Source: Armigeres subalbatus (lineage: Eukaryota > Arthropoda > Insecta > Diptera > Culicidae). Taken from it: a stretch of 64,000 nucleotides of DNA. Positions within the stretch are counted from its first letter, which is position 1, and each line of letters starts with the position of its first letter. Shown piece after piece: positions 12,605 through 22,649 of this stretch. The DNA is taken from positions 248,001-312,000 of the forward strand of contig NW_026943189.1 in the NCBI RefSeq assembly GCF_024139115.2, written 5' to 3'. The notes beneath the pieces are model-generated. The model was not told the origin of the DNA. It made no database searches and saw nothing but the letters and a program-made list of their open reading frames with translations. The translations under genes and the position numbers were made by a program.

Positions 12605-13640
12605 TTAATTTACATTATTCAGACTAGGCTTCCAAAAACTGCAAGGAATCTCGTCAAAAAATTCCGACCCGATAACCACGAATGCAAAATCAATGTGAAA
12701 AATCCTGATTAATCCACCTAGCGGTGTTGGTGCGTTCATCGGGCAAAAACAATAGTATTTTGACCATAACTTCTGACCCCATAGTCCAATTTGGCCAATG
12801 TTCAATAGCGAACAATGGGACAAGATTCCCCGTCGAATGAAGCTTGTTGCGAGAAATTTAATAGATGCCAAGTTCCAAAAGGTGTGCCTACCAAATTTTG
12901 TGTACATGCACATACATACATACAATGACCGGCATAATAAAAAGCCCACTTGCCGTTTTTCATACAAAATGGTCAACTTTGGAGATCTAGATCTCGATTG
13001 CGTGTGAACCAATTTTGCTGAAAATTTGACCAGAGCTCAGAAATAACTTGAATTCTACCACACCTGAGTTTCGACCATATTTATTCATAGGGTAAAAAAT
13101 TATTGCGGTAATACCAAAATGATTTTTTTGGCAAAAATTTATTTTTTAAATATCTTGAATTCTATAGGTTGTAAACTGATGACTTATTCAGCAAAAACGC
13201 GTATTTTGGCAATGCAAAAAAGTTTGCAGAATATACTTGTACACTAAAAGTTGTAGTTTTCAAGATATTATAAAATCAATTTTTTTGCCATCAATTGGTA
13301 TTACCGCGATATTTTTTTACTCTATGAATCAATATGGTCGAAGGTGTGGTAAAATTCAAGTTATATCTGAGCTCTGGTCAAATTTTCAGCAAAATTGGTT
13401 CACACACAATGGAGATCTAGATCTCCAAAGTTGACCATTTTGTATGAAAAACGGCAAGTGGGCTTTTTATTATGCCGGTCACTGTACATACACACATAAC
13501 AGACATCAACTCAATTCGTCGAACTGAGTTGATTGGTTTATAACACTATAGTCTCCAAGCCTTCTATCAATAGGTTGGGTTTGGAGTGATCATAGCCTTC
13601 ACGTGTACTTAGTATACGATAAAGGCAAAAACGAAACAAT
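12605..13640. repeat. Probable dispersed mosquito repeat, split by a mariner-type MITE
   Basis: The flanks of the MITE at 12923-13484 read as one unit: a catacata microsatellite continues across it into cacacataacagacatcaac and then a palindrome (ctcaattcgtcgaactgag), ending near aaaggcaaaaac. I recall this arrangement as a common dispersed repeat in Aedes and Culex, but that cannot be verified here. Confidence 0.4.
12923..13484. mobile_element. Palindromic mariner-type MITE, 562 bp
   Basis: The ends read CAATGACCGGCATAATAAAA and the complement of CAGTGACCGGCATAATAAAA, with TA on both sides (12921-12922, 13485-13486). The inverted similarity runs on for some 200 bp (shared GGTCAACTTTGGAGATCTAG and others), so the whole element could fold into a long hairpin. 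No transposase; mobilisation by a Tc1/mariner enzyme is inferred from the TA duplication. Confidence 0.85.
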
Positions 13641-14084
13641 CTTTGGAGACAGATATTTTGGATGTTATCTGAAATTGATGAAACAAAAGTCACTAACAAT
13701 CTTCTTTTTTTCGATCATTTCTTCATTTATTTGTTGTCAACTAATACGGACATCACATATTCTCTATTAAACTGTGTGTAGTCTGTACGATGAACAATGC
13801 ACACATTTACGTCAGCCGGAGGCAGTCAAGGCTACTAGCAGTGAGTCTGATGGTTGTGCTGCTAGGATGATCCATTATATCTAACATCTTTCTTTTCAAA
13901 GGGTTTGTATATACTGCAAATCGCAAATTTTGTTTGGGCTTGTAAATTTTTTGGATTGTCTTCTTTATGATAAACAAACTTTACCCGATGTTCATAATAC
14001 ACTCCGTTCTAAAGTTACAGACCGAAAATTGGGGAAGGGTCGTTTGGCCTTTTCACTCCTCATTTTTCATTTCTCACCGTTTTC

Positions 14085-14190
14085 CGTTTTCGCAAAACGG
14101 CGTTTTCGACCAAATAACCTAGTCGGCCAAACGACTTTTTCGACCAATTGACTTGTTCGGTCAAGCGACATTTTCGGCCATATGGCCTAT
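14085..14190. repeat. Terminal-type array (GGCCAAACGAC units) abutting RTE copy 2
   Basis: Degenerate units of the type TTCGACCAAATAACC and CGGCCAAACGACTTTT repeat every 15-20 bp and stop where RTE-like coding starts (cctgggaagcttaccag). It resembles one end of a fold-back element like A and B; the partner end was not found. Confidence 0.6.
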
Positions 14191-14673
14191 TCCCTGGGAA
14201 GCTTACCAGACTGATCAAGGCAACGGTACGGTAGATGGTGAGCAAAACTTTGTGAAGATTTCGGGCAAACACTCCAGTTCGTTCGAATCGCGCCGGGGAC
14301 TAAGACATGGTGAAGGATTTTCGTGCCTGTTGTTCAACATTGCGCTAGAAGGTGTCAGTGTGTAACAGGCGGGGTACGATTTTCAACAGATCCAGTCAAT
14401 TTATTTGTTTCGCGGATGATGTGGACATTGTCGAACATTTGCAAAGGTGGCAGAACTGTACACCCACCTGAAACGTGAAGTAACAAAAGTGACAAGCGTG
14501 ACAGGGCCCGTCTGGGAAGCAGTGTTACGATAGAGGAGGATACTTTCGAGGTAGTCGATGACTTTTTCTATCTCGGATTCTTGCTAACGGCTGATAATAA
14601 TGTTAGTCGTGAAATACGAAGGTGCATCATCTGTGGAAGTCGGGCCTACTACGGGCTCCAGAAGAAACCACAG
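14191..14673 (+). pseudogene. RTE-like LINE copy 2, fragment a
   Basis: Closely parallels 2603-2757 and 4778-5155 of copy 1: FPGKLTRLIKA region, NFVKISGKHSSSFESRRGLRHGEG, CLLFNIALEGV, then NNVSREIRRCIICGSRAYYGLQKK. It lacks the hAT insertion of copy 1 and has its own small deletions and frameshifts. Cut at 14673 by fold-back B; the reading resumes at 19947. Confidence 0.85.
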
Positions 14674-15203
14674 TCAAAAAAGGGTGGTAGGTCATTTGGC
14701 ATAATGTCGTTTGGCATAATGGTCATTTGGCATAACACTTGTGTAATTATTACTTTCGAAACTTATGCATAATATGTTCAATTATTTATAATGATTGTCA
14801 CTTGAACATTATAAAAGATATGTTTTAAATTGATTATTTTGAATTAAAGATTATTATATTCTATCACATCACTGCTCGAAGGAACTTTGGTAGACTTTTT
14901 ATTATCTGCCTATTTCACTTAAAATCTTTTTACCTCTGGGTCAGCAGCAAGATCGTCGTTGACTAAAACAAACTACAAAATACGGAAAGTCAAATAGCAA
15001 AATTGTAAGTGCTCAAGAGCAAAAACAATTTTACACAAACTCGCAATGAAAAGCAAATGAAGTTATTTCTGCATGAGATATTTTTATCTCTTTAATAGCA
15101 TACTTTGTCGTTTATAAGTCTAAAAAGTATGTGCTTTTTTTCAAAGGATGCGTTTTCCGGTATATGACAAAAGAAGATACGATTCCCATTTTTTTTTCAA
15201 ATA

Positions 15204-15384
15204 CACTGGATTTTGTTTTTACACGATTTATATTTTCTCAATTTTCCACTCATCCTAAATGTTTAACGCATATCAATTATCATGTGATTTTTCTTTGATT
15301 TATCTTGGATTTTTTGAAACATGTTGCGAAGCGTTTGGTGGTAAATTAAAGTCACACGATATAAAACACGAGCGAAAAAAAAAA
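15204..15384. mobile_element. Mariner-type MITE, CACTGGATTTTG family, copy 1 (one end missing)
   Basis: Starts TA|CACTGGATTTTGTTTTTACA and matches the complete copy at 32104-32305 in the opposite orientation until the run gcgaaaaaaaa. The second inverted repeat is absent. Confidence 0.8.
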
Positions 15385-15426
15385 TGCGTACGCCTGGCAA
15401 GAAGTCGAGAGGAAATGGTGGCTTCT

Positions 15427-15538
15427 CCCCTGTACCCCGAATGCCATTACCCCGAAGGCCACTACTCCGAATGGGACAGTACCCCGAAAGCAATTACCTC
15501 GAATAGGACACTACCCCGAAATCTATTACCCTGAATAC
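15427..15538. repeat. Array C, left: CCCCGAATGCCATTA units
   Basis: About eight units alternating CCCCGAATGCCATTA, CGAAGGCCACTA and CGAATGGGACAGTA. Its complement occurs at 19200-19346, so the two may be the ends of another fold-back element nested inside B. No clean target duplication was found. Confidence 0.7.
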
Positions 15539-15661
15539 ATTTAGAATCTGTAGTTTTCCACTATTATTATTTTTCACTCCCACAAGTACCGATTAATCAT
15601 AAAATGAAAATCTTTCAAAATAATTTATCTATATAATAAAAATGAAATGATCTGTGTTCGT

Positions 15662-16997
15662 CCCAAGTAACAATCAGTTACCACAAATAGACATCATTGT
15701 CGAACTAACGTTTAATTAAAGTATTCGTAGCTGAACAATATGTAGTATGGAATAACAAATTGGGCAAACATTGTTGACATTTCTAACCAGCTTCTGTTCT
15801 GCTTTCAGCTATGTATCTGAATAATACTTTTATAAACGCCACCGACTTATTTCTTTTTAAATCGAAATGTATATTGAACAACTAGCTAAATACAAACAAC
15901 TTAAACTTGCAAAGTTTATGCTGTTCATCGTGATGCATATGTTTAAATAATTTGTTTTTGAAGCATCGAACAAACGTTTGAAAACTCTATTACAATCTAC
16001 GCACGAGCATGAGTTTATTAAGAAGTCTAATAATTGACGTTATCAGTGAATATCATTGCTTCTGTATCCGATTTCAATTTTGTTTATTTATATAATTTTG
16101 AAACGTTGAATAAACGTTTGATAATTCGCTTATTGCAATAACAACAATGGCTTTAGTTAAACGTTGTACGAACGTTTATTCCACTCTACAAATAAATTTA
16201 TTTTAAGCGGACTTATTCTTTTTAAAACGTTTTGCACTTTGCCATTCACTAGAGAATAAATTATTATTTTTATACTTACTTCAGGAATGATAGAAGAAAT
16301 GTGCAGGAAAAATCTACCTCCATGATGGCAGATAGAAGGCAGCAGCTTCACAACTTACTAAATCAAACAATAAAATCAAGACTGATAATTCACTTTTCGG
16401 AATGACATTACACTAACTATAACGTCATTGAACTCCTATTAAGCTTTTGTTCGATTGTTGGCAATTTTGTTGAGTAATGACCAACAACCCCATTACAGCT
16501 GTTCAACCAGAATTGTTCAACAACGTATGGTTTATATTTCTAATTCAGCTTGGTACTTTCCAAGGTGACAAATATAGCTGATGGTAAACAAGAGGGCTGG
16601 GGATTCAAAGGTCGTTGGATCGATACCGGTATCCTGTTCATAATTTATTTTTCATCTTATTTCCAGTATGTCGAACAATGCCTTAATAAGTGTAACAATG
16701 TAATGAAATAAATGTATTTAGAAAAGCATAATTAAAAAAGGCCTAATCAGTGAGTTGCTGACTAGTTGAATTAACATTATGTTTGATTTTTGAACAAAGT
16801 TGATGAATAAATATTTTTATCTACTATTTAAGTAAAGTTGAAGAGAGGTTGCTAGTTGTTGTTGAATAAATACTCCATTTTTGGGCGAACAATGCTGGAA
16901 CAAATGTTGTCATGTATGATAGTATAATTTTTAATCAACGCTGGCTGAATAAATCGGACCATACTGATGTTTATTCAACTGGCAATTGTTACTTGGG
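15662..16997. mobile_element. CCCAAGTA-ended element, copy 1 (1.3 kb)
   Basis: The ends read CCCAAGTAACAATCAG and the complement of CCCAAGTAACAATTGCCAG. It interrupts the Helitron-like sequence with a minimal gt duplication (15660-15661, 16998-16999). The interior is AT-rich, repeats several attcaacaa/gttgaata motifs and holds a tRNA-like segment at 16577-16632. No transposase is visible. The element at 33651-34385 and the short one at 30294-30401 share the end type. Confidence 0.7.
16577..16632 (+). other. tRNA-like segment (A and B box) inside the CCCAAGTA element
   Basis: Reads gctgatggtaaacaag (A-box-like), a spacer, then ggatcgatacc (B-box-like, compare GGTTCGANNCC), followed by a T-rich run. 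It will not close as a normal tRNA, so it is a derived or decayed tRNA-like sequence. The second CCCAAGTA element has a similar segment at 34115-34177. Confidence 0.5.
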
Positions 16998-17737
16998 GTA
17001 TCCGCATAACTCGAAAACGGACAGATGGATTTTCTTCGTTCCTTCAGCAGTTACGTTCTTTATAGTTTCCGACGGGTTTATATGATATTTCCTCATGTGA
17101 AAATCATAAGTAAAGTTGAGTAAACCGTGAAAAACTAAAATGAAGATTCGTATGAAAACTTCACATGGGCAGTTCACAACGCGCATTTCCGCCTACTATG
17201 CAGGACAACGTCTGCCGGGTCAACTAGTTTAGAATATAAGTATATAAGGTATCGGTTCAGCACTTCATCTCATCGAAAACAAAACATTGAAAAGGAATTT
17301 GATTTGTTTCTTATTTTTGTGATTTTTTCAGCAGTGATCACGCATTTATTCTAAAAGAAGCGAAGCGATTAGTGCTGTATTTATTTGTTTTGCGATGAGA
17401 TGAATATTTGTTCAGTTTTCTTTTTCGATCGACTGTAGTATTAAGCTTATTTGGGAAATATGTACAGTGAGATGGAAACCGGAGCCGTTCCCTTACTACC
17501 AGGGTTTCGACTTTTCATTTCAATGAGAACAAAGCAAGCGTTTTTCGGGCCAAGGGAGAATCTTTTTTCCTTGTTTATGTTGAGGATCACCTTTCACCCT
17601 ATCAATCTTTTCTCCAGAATTAGCCTGGGAAGATAAACGAAAATCTTGCTTATTAGATGAAAATCCTTTTTCGTTTCATCACTTTTACCTCTCACTCACT
17701 TTTCGCGAGAATTATCGCAGAGCAATTACAAAATTGT

Positions 17738-17826
17738 ATGGCCGCGCCGGGACTCGAACCCAGAATAGTAACAATAATAACTGTGGGGATGCGCTTACTC
17801 TAGCCACACCACCACGCTATCTGTAT
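17738..17826 (-). mobile_element. tRNA-derived sequence (SINE-like)
   Basis: On the minus strand the segment reads tggctagagtaagcgc (A box) and, about 35 bases on, gggttcgagtcccggc, a perfect B box/T-arm. The anticodon arm is replaced by an attattgttact-like run, so it is not a functional tRNA. It could be a SINE head or a tRNA pseudogene. Confidence 0.65.
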
Positions 17827-18086
17827 GAAAGCGTTAAGTTTTTTGTTCCACATAAGCTACTACCATTTGCATTTATGGTGCCACGAAAAGACTCGAATAT
17901 GAAAGAAAAAGAGCAAACCAACGTTTGGCGGCAATCGAAGTGAGCGAAAATTTGTTATCACTCTCCAGGCTGTTTTTCTTTCCCGAAAAGTGATTTCTCC
18001 CCGAAAATTTTTGCGAGGGAGCATCCTGTGCTCCTGAGATTGAGTGAGCATTACGAACCCTGCTTACTACAAATATACTCTATTAC

Positions 18087-18452
18087 CAATATAGTCCACT
18101 CTGGCTGATTTCGAAAGACAACACAGTAGCGCCGCGGTGCCACAAAAGGCAAGCAGTGTAGTGAAAAGACATGTCGAGGGGTGTCCAAACGTATGATGCA
18201 ATATGCAGTATGACATGTTTAAATGATGTGTTAGAAATCATCATATGGGTCCATTTTGACATCTGAGTTCGGAAATATAATTTTCAAAAATGTAATTCAA
18301 ACTATTAAAAATTGTTAAACTATTGAAATTTTTCCAATTATCACACCCCTTGGCTATCGTTTCCAGACGATAGTAGCCTTTTGTGGCGCAAGATTGTATG
18401 ATTGTGCTGTCCGTTGCCTAATATATGGGGATTCTCGAAGTGGACTATATTG
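18087..18452. mobile_element. Putative MITE, CAATATAGTCCACT ends
   Basis: 366 bp between perfect 14-bp inverted ends (CAATATAGTCCACT). A second inverted pair lies inside (tgccacaaaaggc ... gccttttgtggcgca). No unambiguous target duplication. Confidence 0.6.
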
Positions 18453-18611
18453 TTAATCTACTATATTTGCTTACTACTTACAATTACTTCGAGAAACGTT
18501 TTTGACTTTTCGTCTAATTAACTTAAATTATCATTCTACGCCATTATTATCTGGATTATCCTAAGAAATAGTGTAAGCGAGCAGATGACATCTCCTTTCT
18601 ATTAACATAGG

Positions 18612-19540
18612 TGTACAGTGGAAATAATGCCTTCTTTAAATGAACGGTAACGGTTTATGGCAAACATAGGAGGTAATGCCTTCTTAAAATGAACGCATTT
18701 GCCCAGTATAAGGCAAACATAGGAGATAATGCCTTCTTTAGATGAATGCATTTGTCCAGTATAAGGCAAACAGAGGAGGTAATGCCTTTTTCAAATGAAC
18801 GCATTTGCCCGGTTTAAGGTAAACATAGTTGATAATGCTTTCTTTTAATGAACGCATTTGTCCGATTTAAGGCAAACACAGGCGATGATGCCTTCTTTCA
18901 ATGAACGCATTTGCTCGGTTTAAAGCGAACAGAATTGAAAATGCTTGCTATTAAAATCGCGTTTGCCCGGTATGAGGCGAACAGAAGAGATAACACCACC
19001 TTTGAATGATCGCGTTTGCAAGGTATAATGCATATTCGACGAACAGAAGAGATTTTTTCATTCTAGGGTCTTCTCGTAAAAAATGTGTAATTTACTCGAC
19101 TGTAGTCGCCCTGCTATTGAAATTCACTTGAATTATAAATAAATAAATATTTATTATTATTATTTTCATTGAAATAAACTAGAAACTTGAAATCAGGACT
19201 TTTTCGGGGTACTGGCTCATTCGGAGTAGTGTCCCACTCGGGGTGATAGCATTCGGGGTAGGGACTCATTCGGTAATGGCGTTGGGGGTAGTGGCCTTCG
19301 GGATAATGGCATTATGGGTAATGGAATTATGGGTAGTGTCATAGAGTCGAAATGGTTCCTTCTTTCAATTCAGGAATTTGCTTGGTTTTAGGCACGGGAA
19401 GATTTTTCCTTTCTTTTGAAGGGTGCATTTGCTCAGCAGAAGCCAGAGCGGATATTACTCTTTCTTTCAATTCAGGTATTTGGATCACTTGGTTCAATGC
19501 AAGGGGAGATATGATCCTTTCTTAGAAACCGTTTGCTTAT
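18612..19540. repeat. Degenerate ~60-bp tandem array
   Basis: Units of the type ATAATGCCTTCTTTAAATGA, then ACGCATTTGCCCGGTATAAG and GCAAACAGAGGAG, about seven copies up to 19048. More diverged units (19350-19540) follow after an interruption that contains array C right. Copies differ by 10-25 percent by eye, indicating an old array. Confidence 0.85.
19200..19346. repeat. Array C, right: complement of CCCCGAATGCCATTA units
   Basis: Reads tcggggtactgg, cattcggagtagtgtccc, attcggggtaggg and ataatggcattatgggtaatgg, the complement of 15427-15538. It interrupts the 60-bp tandem array. Confidence 0.7.
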
Positions 19541-19946
19541 AAAAGGGAGAAATGCACGTTTTCTGGCTTGCCCTCACATGAAAAACAAAACATGCTACCA
19601 ATGTCAATTTCATTTAATGCTGATCTATCTTGTTGGTAGGTGCATCAACATTTCAAATAATCCTGTTTTGATAGAAAGCTTCTTTATTCTTAATTTGTCC
19701 GCCGTACAATTACGTTCCCAATTATCATGTATTGCTCATATGATGGTAACCACGTAACTGAATGGCTCAACAAATCTTACTTATCCATTACACATCTCAA
19801 ATAACAATTATGCCAAATGACCTTATGCCAAACGACCATTATGCCAAACGGCCGTTATGACAAACGGCCATTATGCCAAACAACTTTATGCCAAATGACA
19901 TTATGCCAAACGACTTTATGCCAAACGGGGTACAATCTCAAAAAAG

Positions 19947-20115
19947 ATTCACCAACACATCAAATAAGTCATGTACAAAACGCTTATGAGACCGACAGTC
20001 CTCTGCGGACATGAAACTTGGACCATGTTTGAGGAGGACTTGCAACATGCACTCGGAGTGTTCGAGAGACGGGTGCTTCGGACCATCTTTGGCGATGTGC
20101 AAGAAGACGAAATCT
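19947..20115 (+). pseudogene. RTE-like LINE copy 2, fragment b
   Basis: Continues copy 2 after element B: KTLMRPTVLCGHETWTMFEEDL and LGVFERRVLRTIFGDVQED, aligned with 5160-5325 of copy 1. It stops short near 20115, so the 3' end is missing. Confidence 0.85.
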
Positions 20116-20141
20116 GAAAATTCTGTCATCATACATACCTA

Positions 20142-20510
20142 CATGGATACCTGATTGGTTGATACCTCCATAATTGTTGATCTTGGGCGATGTTCCTTCG
20201 GTTTCCATGAACGTTTAGGGTCCCCAGGTCCAATTCCACCGAGTGCAACCAGCGGTTACCGGCCTCTATCAAGCTCTCTGTTGAATATTTTTCCCGCTAT
20301 TCAGCCTGCCGCACTTAGTGACCAGCCCACTGAAGTCTGCCGTACTTCATACGATTCACAATATTTTATTTGTACACTTCATATAGCTCGCGATTCATAC
20401 GTCTGTGCCAGACGCCCTTTCCTAGTTTTCCCTCGAGTATGGTACACAGCACTTTTCGCTCGAAAGCCCCGAAGGCTTCCGGTTCGGTATAGTAAAGTCC
20501 ATGTTTAACG
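20142..20510 (-). pseudogene. RTE-like LINE copy 3, C-terminal remnant
   Basis: On the minus strand it reads GAFERKVLCTI, VWHRRMNRELYEVYK and YGRLQWAGH, the conserved end of RTE-like proteins (compare RLRWAGHAARM in the copy at 34.5 kb). Stops and frameshifts are frequent. It is head-to-head with the end of copy 2 and belongs to a different subfamily. Confidence 0.75.
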
Positions 20511-21061
20511 GGACGAGAAACGGTATCATCATGTCACAAGCGTTCCAAGGTAAAAAATGCTCTAATGCACGTTCAATAGATGTAGAAAAGCTAGGTACGC
20601 TTAATTTAACTTTACATTACATAAACGTAACTTTTTTTTTTCAATTTCAAAAGTAAAAATTAAAGAAAAAAAGCGGCTTTGCGGAAGGTTAATTTTAAAT
20701 ATAGTGTTATTTTAAGCCATACACCCAACCAGCGGATGGCATATTTTAATAAAAAAAAAGATTATTTTGAGCTTTTAGTGGAATGTCTTCACTTGTCATA
20801 ACACCTCTATGAGGAATCGAGTTCAGCAGAAAAATAAATTGGCTTTGAGATTTGGATTCGGGAGCTATGGACAAAAGATTAAATTTGATTAAGTTTTAAA
20901 TTGATTTTTGTTTTGCTGGGTTTTGTTCAGTTTAATTTTGTTATGTTTGAAATTCGAGTTAATATTGTAATATTAACATATTGAAATTGATTTGAATAGC
21001 TGAATTGCCTAAACCGTGGTTGAACTTCATATTTTTAAAATCGCATATGATATTTTGTAAA
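20511..21061. other. AT-rich DNA with a decayed repeat fragment
   Basis: 20757-20806 (gattattttgagcttttagtggaatgtcttcact in overlapping pieces) resembles 10070-10100 and the arms of the palindrome at 53.8-54.1 kb. Otherwise nothing recognised. Confidence 0.4.
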
Positions 21062-21196
21062 ATTTAGAAAAGTCTACGTAGACTTCAAAGGGGGGGGGAG
21101 GGTTTCGGAAAAGTCTACGAAAGTCTACTAGGGGGGACGGGGGGGGTTTGAAAATGTGAAATTTTGGTCTACGTGGTTTGTGGACAGCCCCTTACC
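21062..21196. mobile_element. G-run-rich MITE-like sequence
   Basis: Contains agtctacgtagac, two G runs (ggggggggg and ggggggg) and ends in ctacgtggtttgtggacagcccc. I recall this end as typical of a common Aedes MITE, but the left end here is unclear. Confidence 0.4.
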
Positions 21197-21779
21197 GGAC
21201 TTGATTTATGGTGACTATAATATAGTCATATTATCTACACTTATTTCAATTTCCGATTCTAGACTACCATGGTTTCTCAAAGACTTTAATCAAACTTATT
21301 ATAGTGCTGTTGGATATCATGAATTGTCATAATGCACTATTCATTCATTAGCTATTGATTATAAGGATGGTCATACTTCATATTTAAAAATTTTCTAGTT
21401 CACTGCAATCGCGGAGTTTACCAAGCACAACCATGTTGCAGTTTGTTTATTCGTATTTAATTTGGTAAAATTTAGCAGAAGTAAATTATTGGACCTTAAG
21501 AAAACTCACTTTTTTCTGATGGATCAGGCAGTCAGTACAAAAATAGGATGAGGATAGGAATTTGTGTCACACGAGAAAAGAGTTTGGTATAGATGCGGAT
21601 TGGAACTTTTGTGCCACGGTTTATGTATTGCTTTGGGTGGAGTCTTAGAAAGGAATGCTGCTAAAGTAAGTTTGCACTTTTGCAGGGACATCAAGTGTTA
21701 CCGTCCGCGATAACAATGGACAATTTATTCAGCCACTCGCTCTAATGAACAATAATTTAAAATATATAAGAATAAAATC

Positions 21780-22640
21780 CCTTCAGAATTATATCAGAAC
21801 TAAACCTACTAAAAAAACGAACTCGGCTCCGGGCTCTATCAAGGGCAAAATCTCCATCAAGACCCAACTAGATCCGGGGCGAATAACGAAGAAAAACCCG
21901 AACGTTGAAAGACGGGCTTGACGTTGGGCCGAGGGAGGAGAACGATTGAGAACGTGAACGATACCAGACGTGTTTTCGGGAGGAAAAAGAATAGTCGTTA
22001 AATTTTCTAAAACGAAAGCTGGAGTTTGGTGAATCGCTAGTGAAAGCCACAGGGAGATCGACGAAGTCCAGCCCGTCTTCAGGCTTGCCAAATCCATCTC
22101 CCGGAGTTCCGGAGAGACTGATCTCATCGCCCGAACGTAGCAAGATTTGCCTCCCCCCCTTGGCACCGTCGTCGAGAAGTTAGCCACGCGGTACGCATTA
22201 CCCTCGAGCAAACGTGTGCATCCGAGGCGGAAGTATCATCGTGTCCAACCAGTCAAGACCGAGTGCCGGAACGTATTCTCGCTCGGAAGCACCGTTAAGT
22301 GAATCAGCGATCCCTCTAGCCCCGGTGTCGACCCGAGCCTGCCCAGTACGAGCCTGTCCATTTGAGTCTCGCTGGGCCGCAAAGCCGACCGATACCCTAC
22401 GCTGGCATCGTACCCCTGGCATTCCCGAAGTACTTTGTTGCATCAACCCGAAGCGACGTCAGTGTTTGGTGAAGCCTCCCAGCCCCGATATAGCCCGAGT
22501 CATCGAAGGTATGTACGGACAAGATTTCGTACCTTCATCATGTGGCGTATATCAAGCATGCCACTATGGGCCCCAACCCAACAATCGGCCGCAACAGCTA
22601 TACTAACCTTAACTAACCCTATTCAGATGAACCAAAGCTA
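21780..22640. other. GC-rich unidentified island, probably a retrotransposon fragment
   Basis: Clearly more GC-rich than its neighbours and open on both strands (140 codons minus at 21789-22211, 130 codons plus at 22214-22606). No domain is certain. On the minus strand at 22198-22446 a GLDWLDTMILPP stretch recalls the end of a retroviral-type aspartic protease, but there is no DTG/DSG triad. An A run follows at 22666-22676. It could be an LTR-element piece or part of a LINE ORF1. Confidence 0.35.
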
Positions 22641-22649
22641 CCTTTTTCT

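Larger units (their letters stand above)
15628..17227 (+). mobile_element. Non-autonomous Helitron-like element split by a CCCAAGTA element
   Basis: Starts TCTATATAATAAAAATG and ends CTGCCGGGTCAACTAG, placed between an A (15627) and a T (17228). This matches the known Helitron pattern of 5' TC, 3' CTRR and A/T insertion. Apart from the inserted element at 15662-16997 it is only about 264 bp and encodes nothing. The family call is from recollection of arthropod Helitron ends. Confidence 0.6.
14683..19937. mobile_element. Large fold-back-like element B (5.26 kb) with TTTGGCATAA arrays
   Basis: Splits RTE copy 2. The 9-bp tcaaaaaag lies on both sides (14674-14682, 19938-19946), and aligned RTE copy 1 has this site once (5154-5161). 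The left end holds three units of the type TCATTTGGCATAATG (14690-14736). The right end holds about eight complementary units (19809-19930). In both ends the first TTTGGCATAA begins 12 bases in, supporting the boundaries. No transposase is visible; the interior contains other elements annotated separately. Confidence 0.75.

Noticed and set aside
17738..17826. Functional tRNA gene on the minus strand
   Set aside because: Perfect T-arm/B box but the anticodon region is replaced by an AT repeat.
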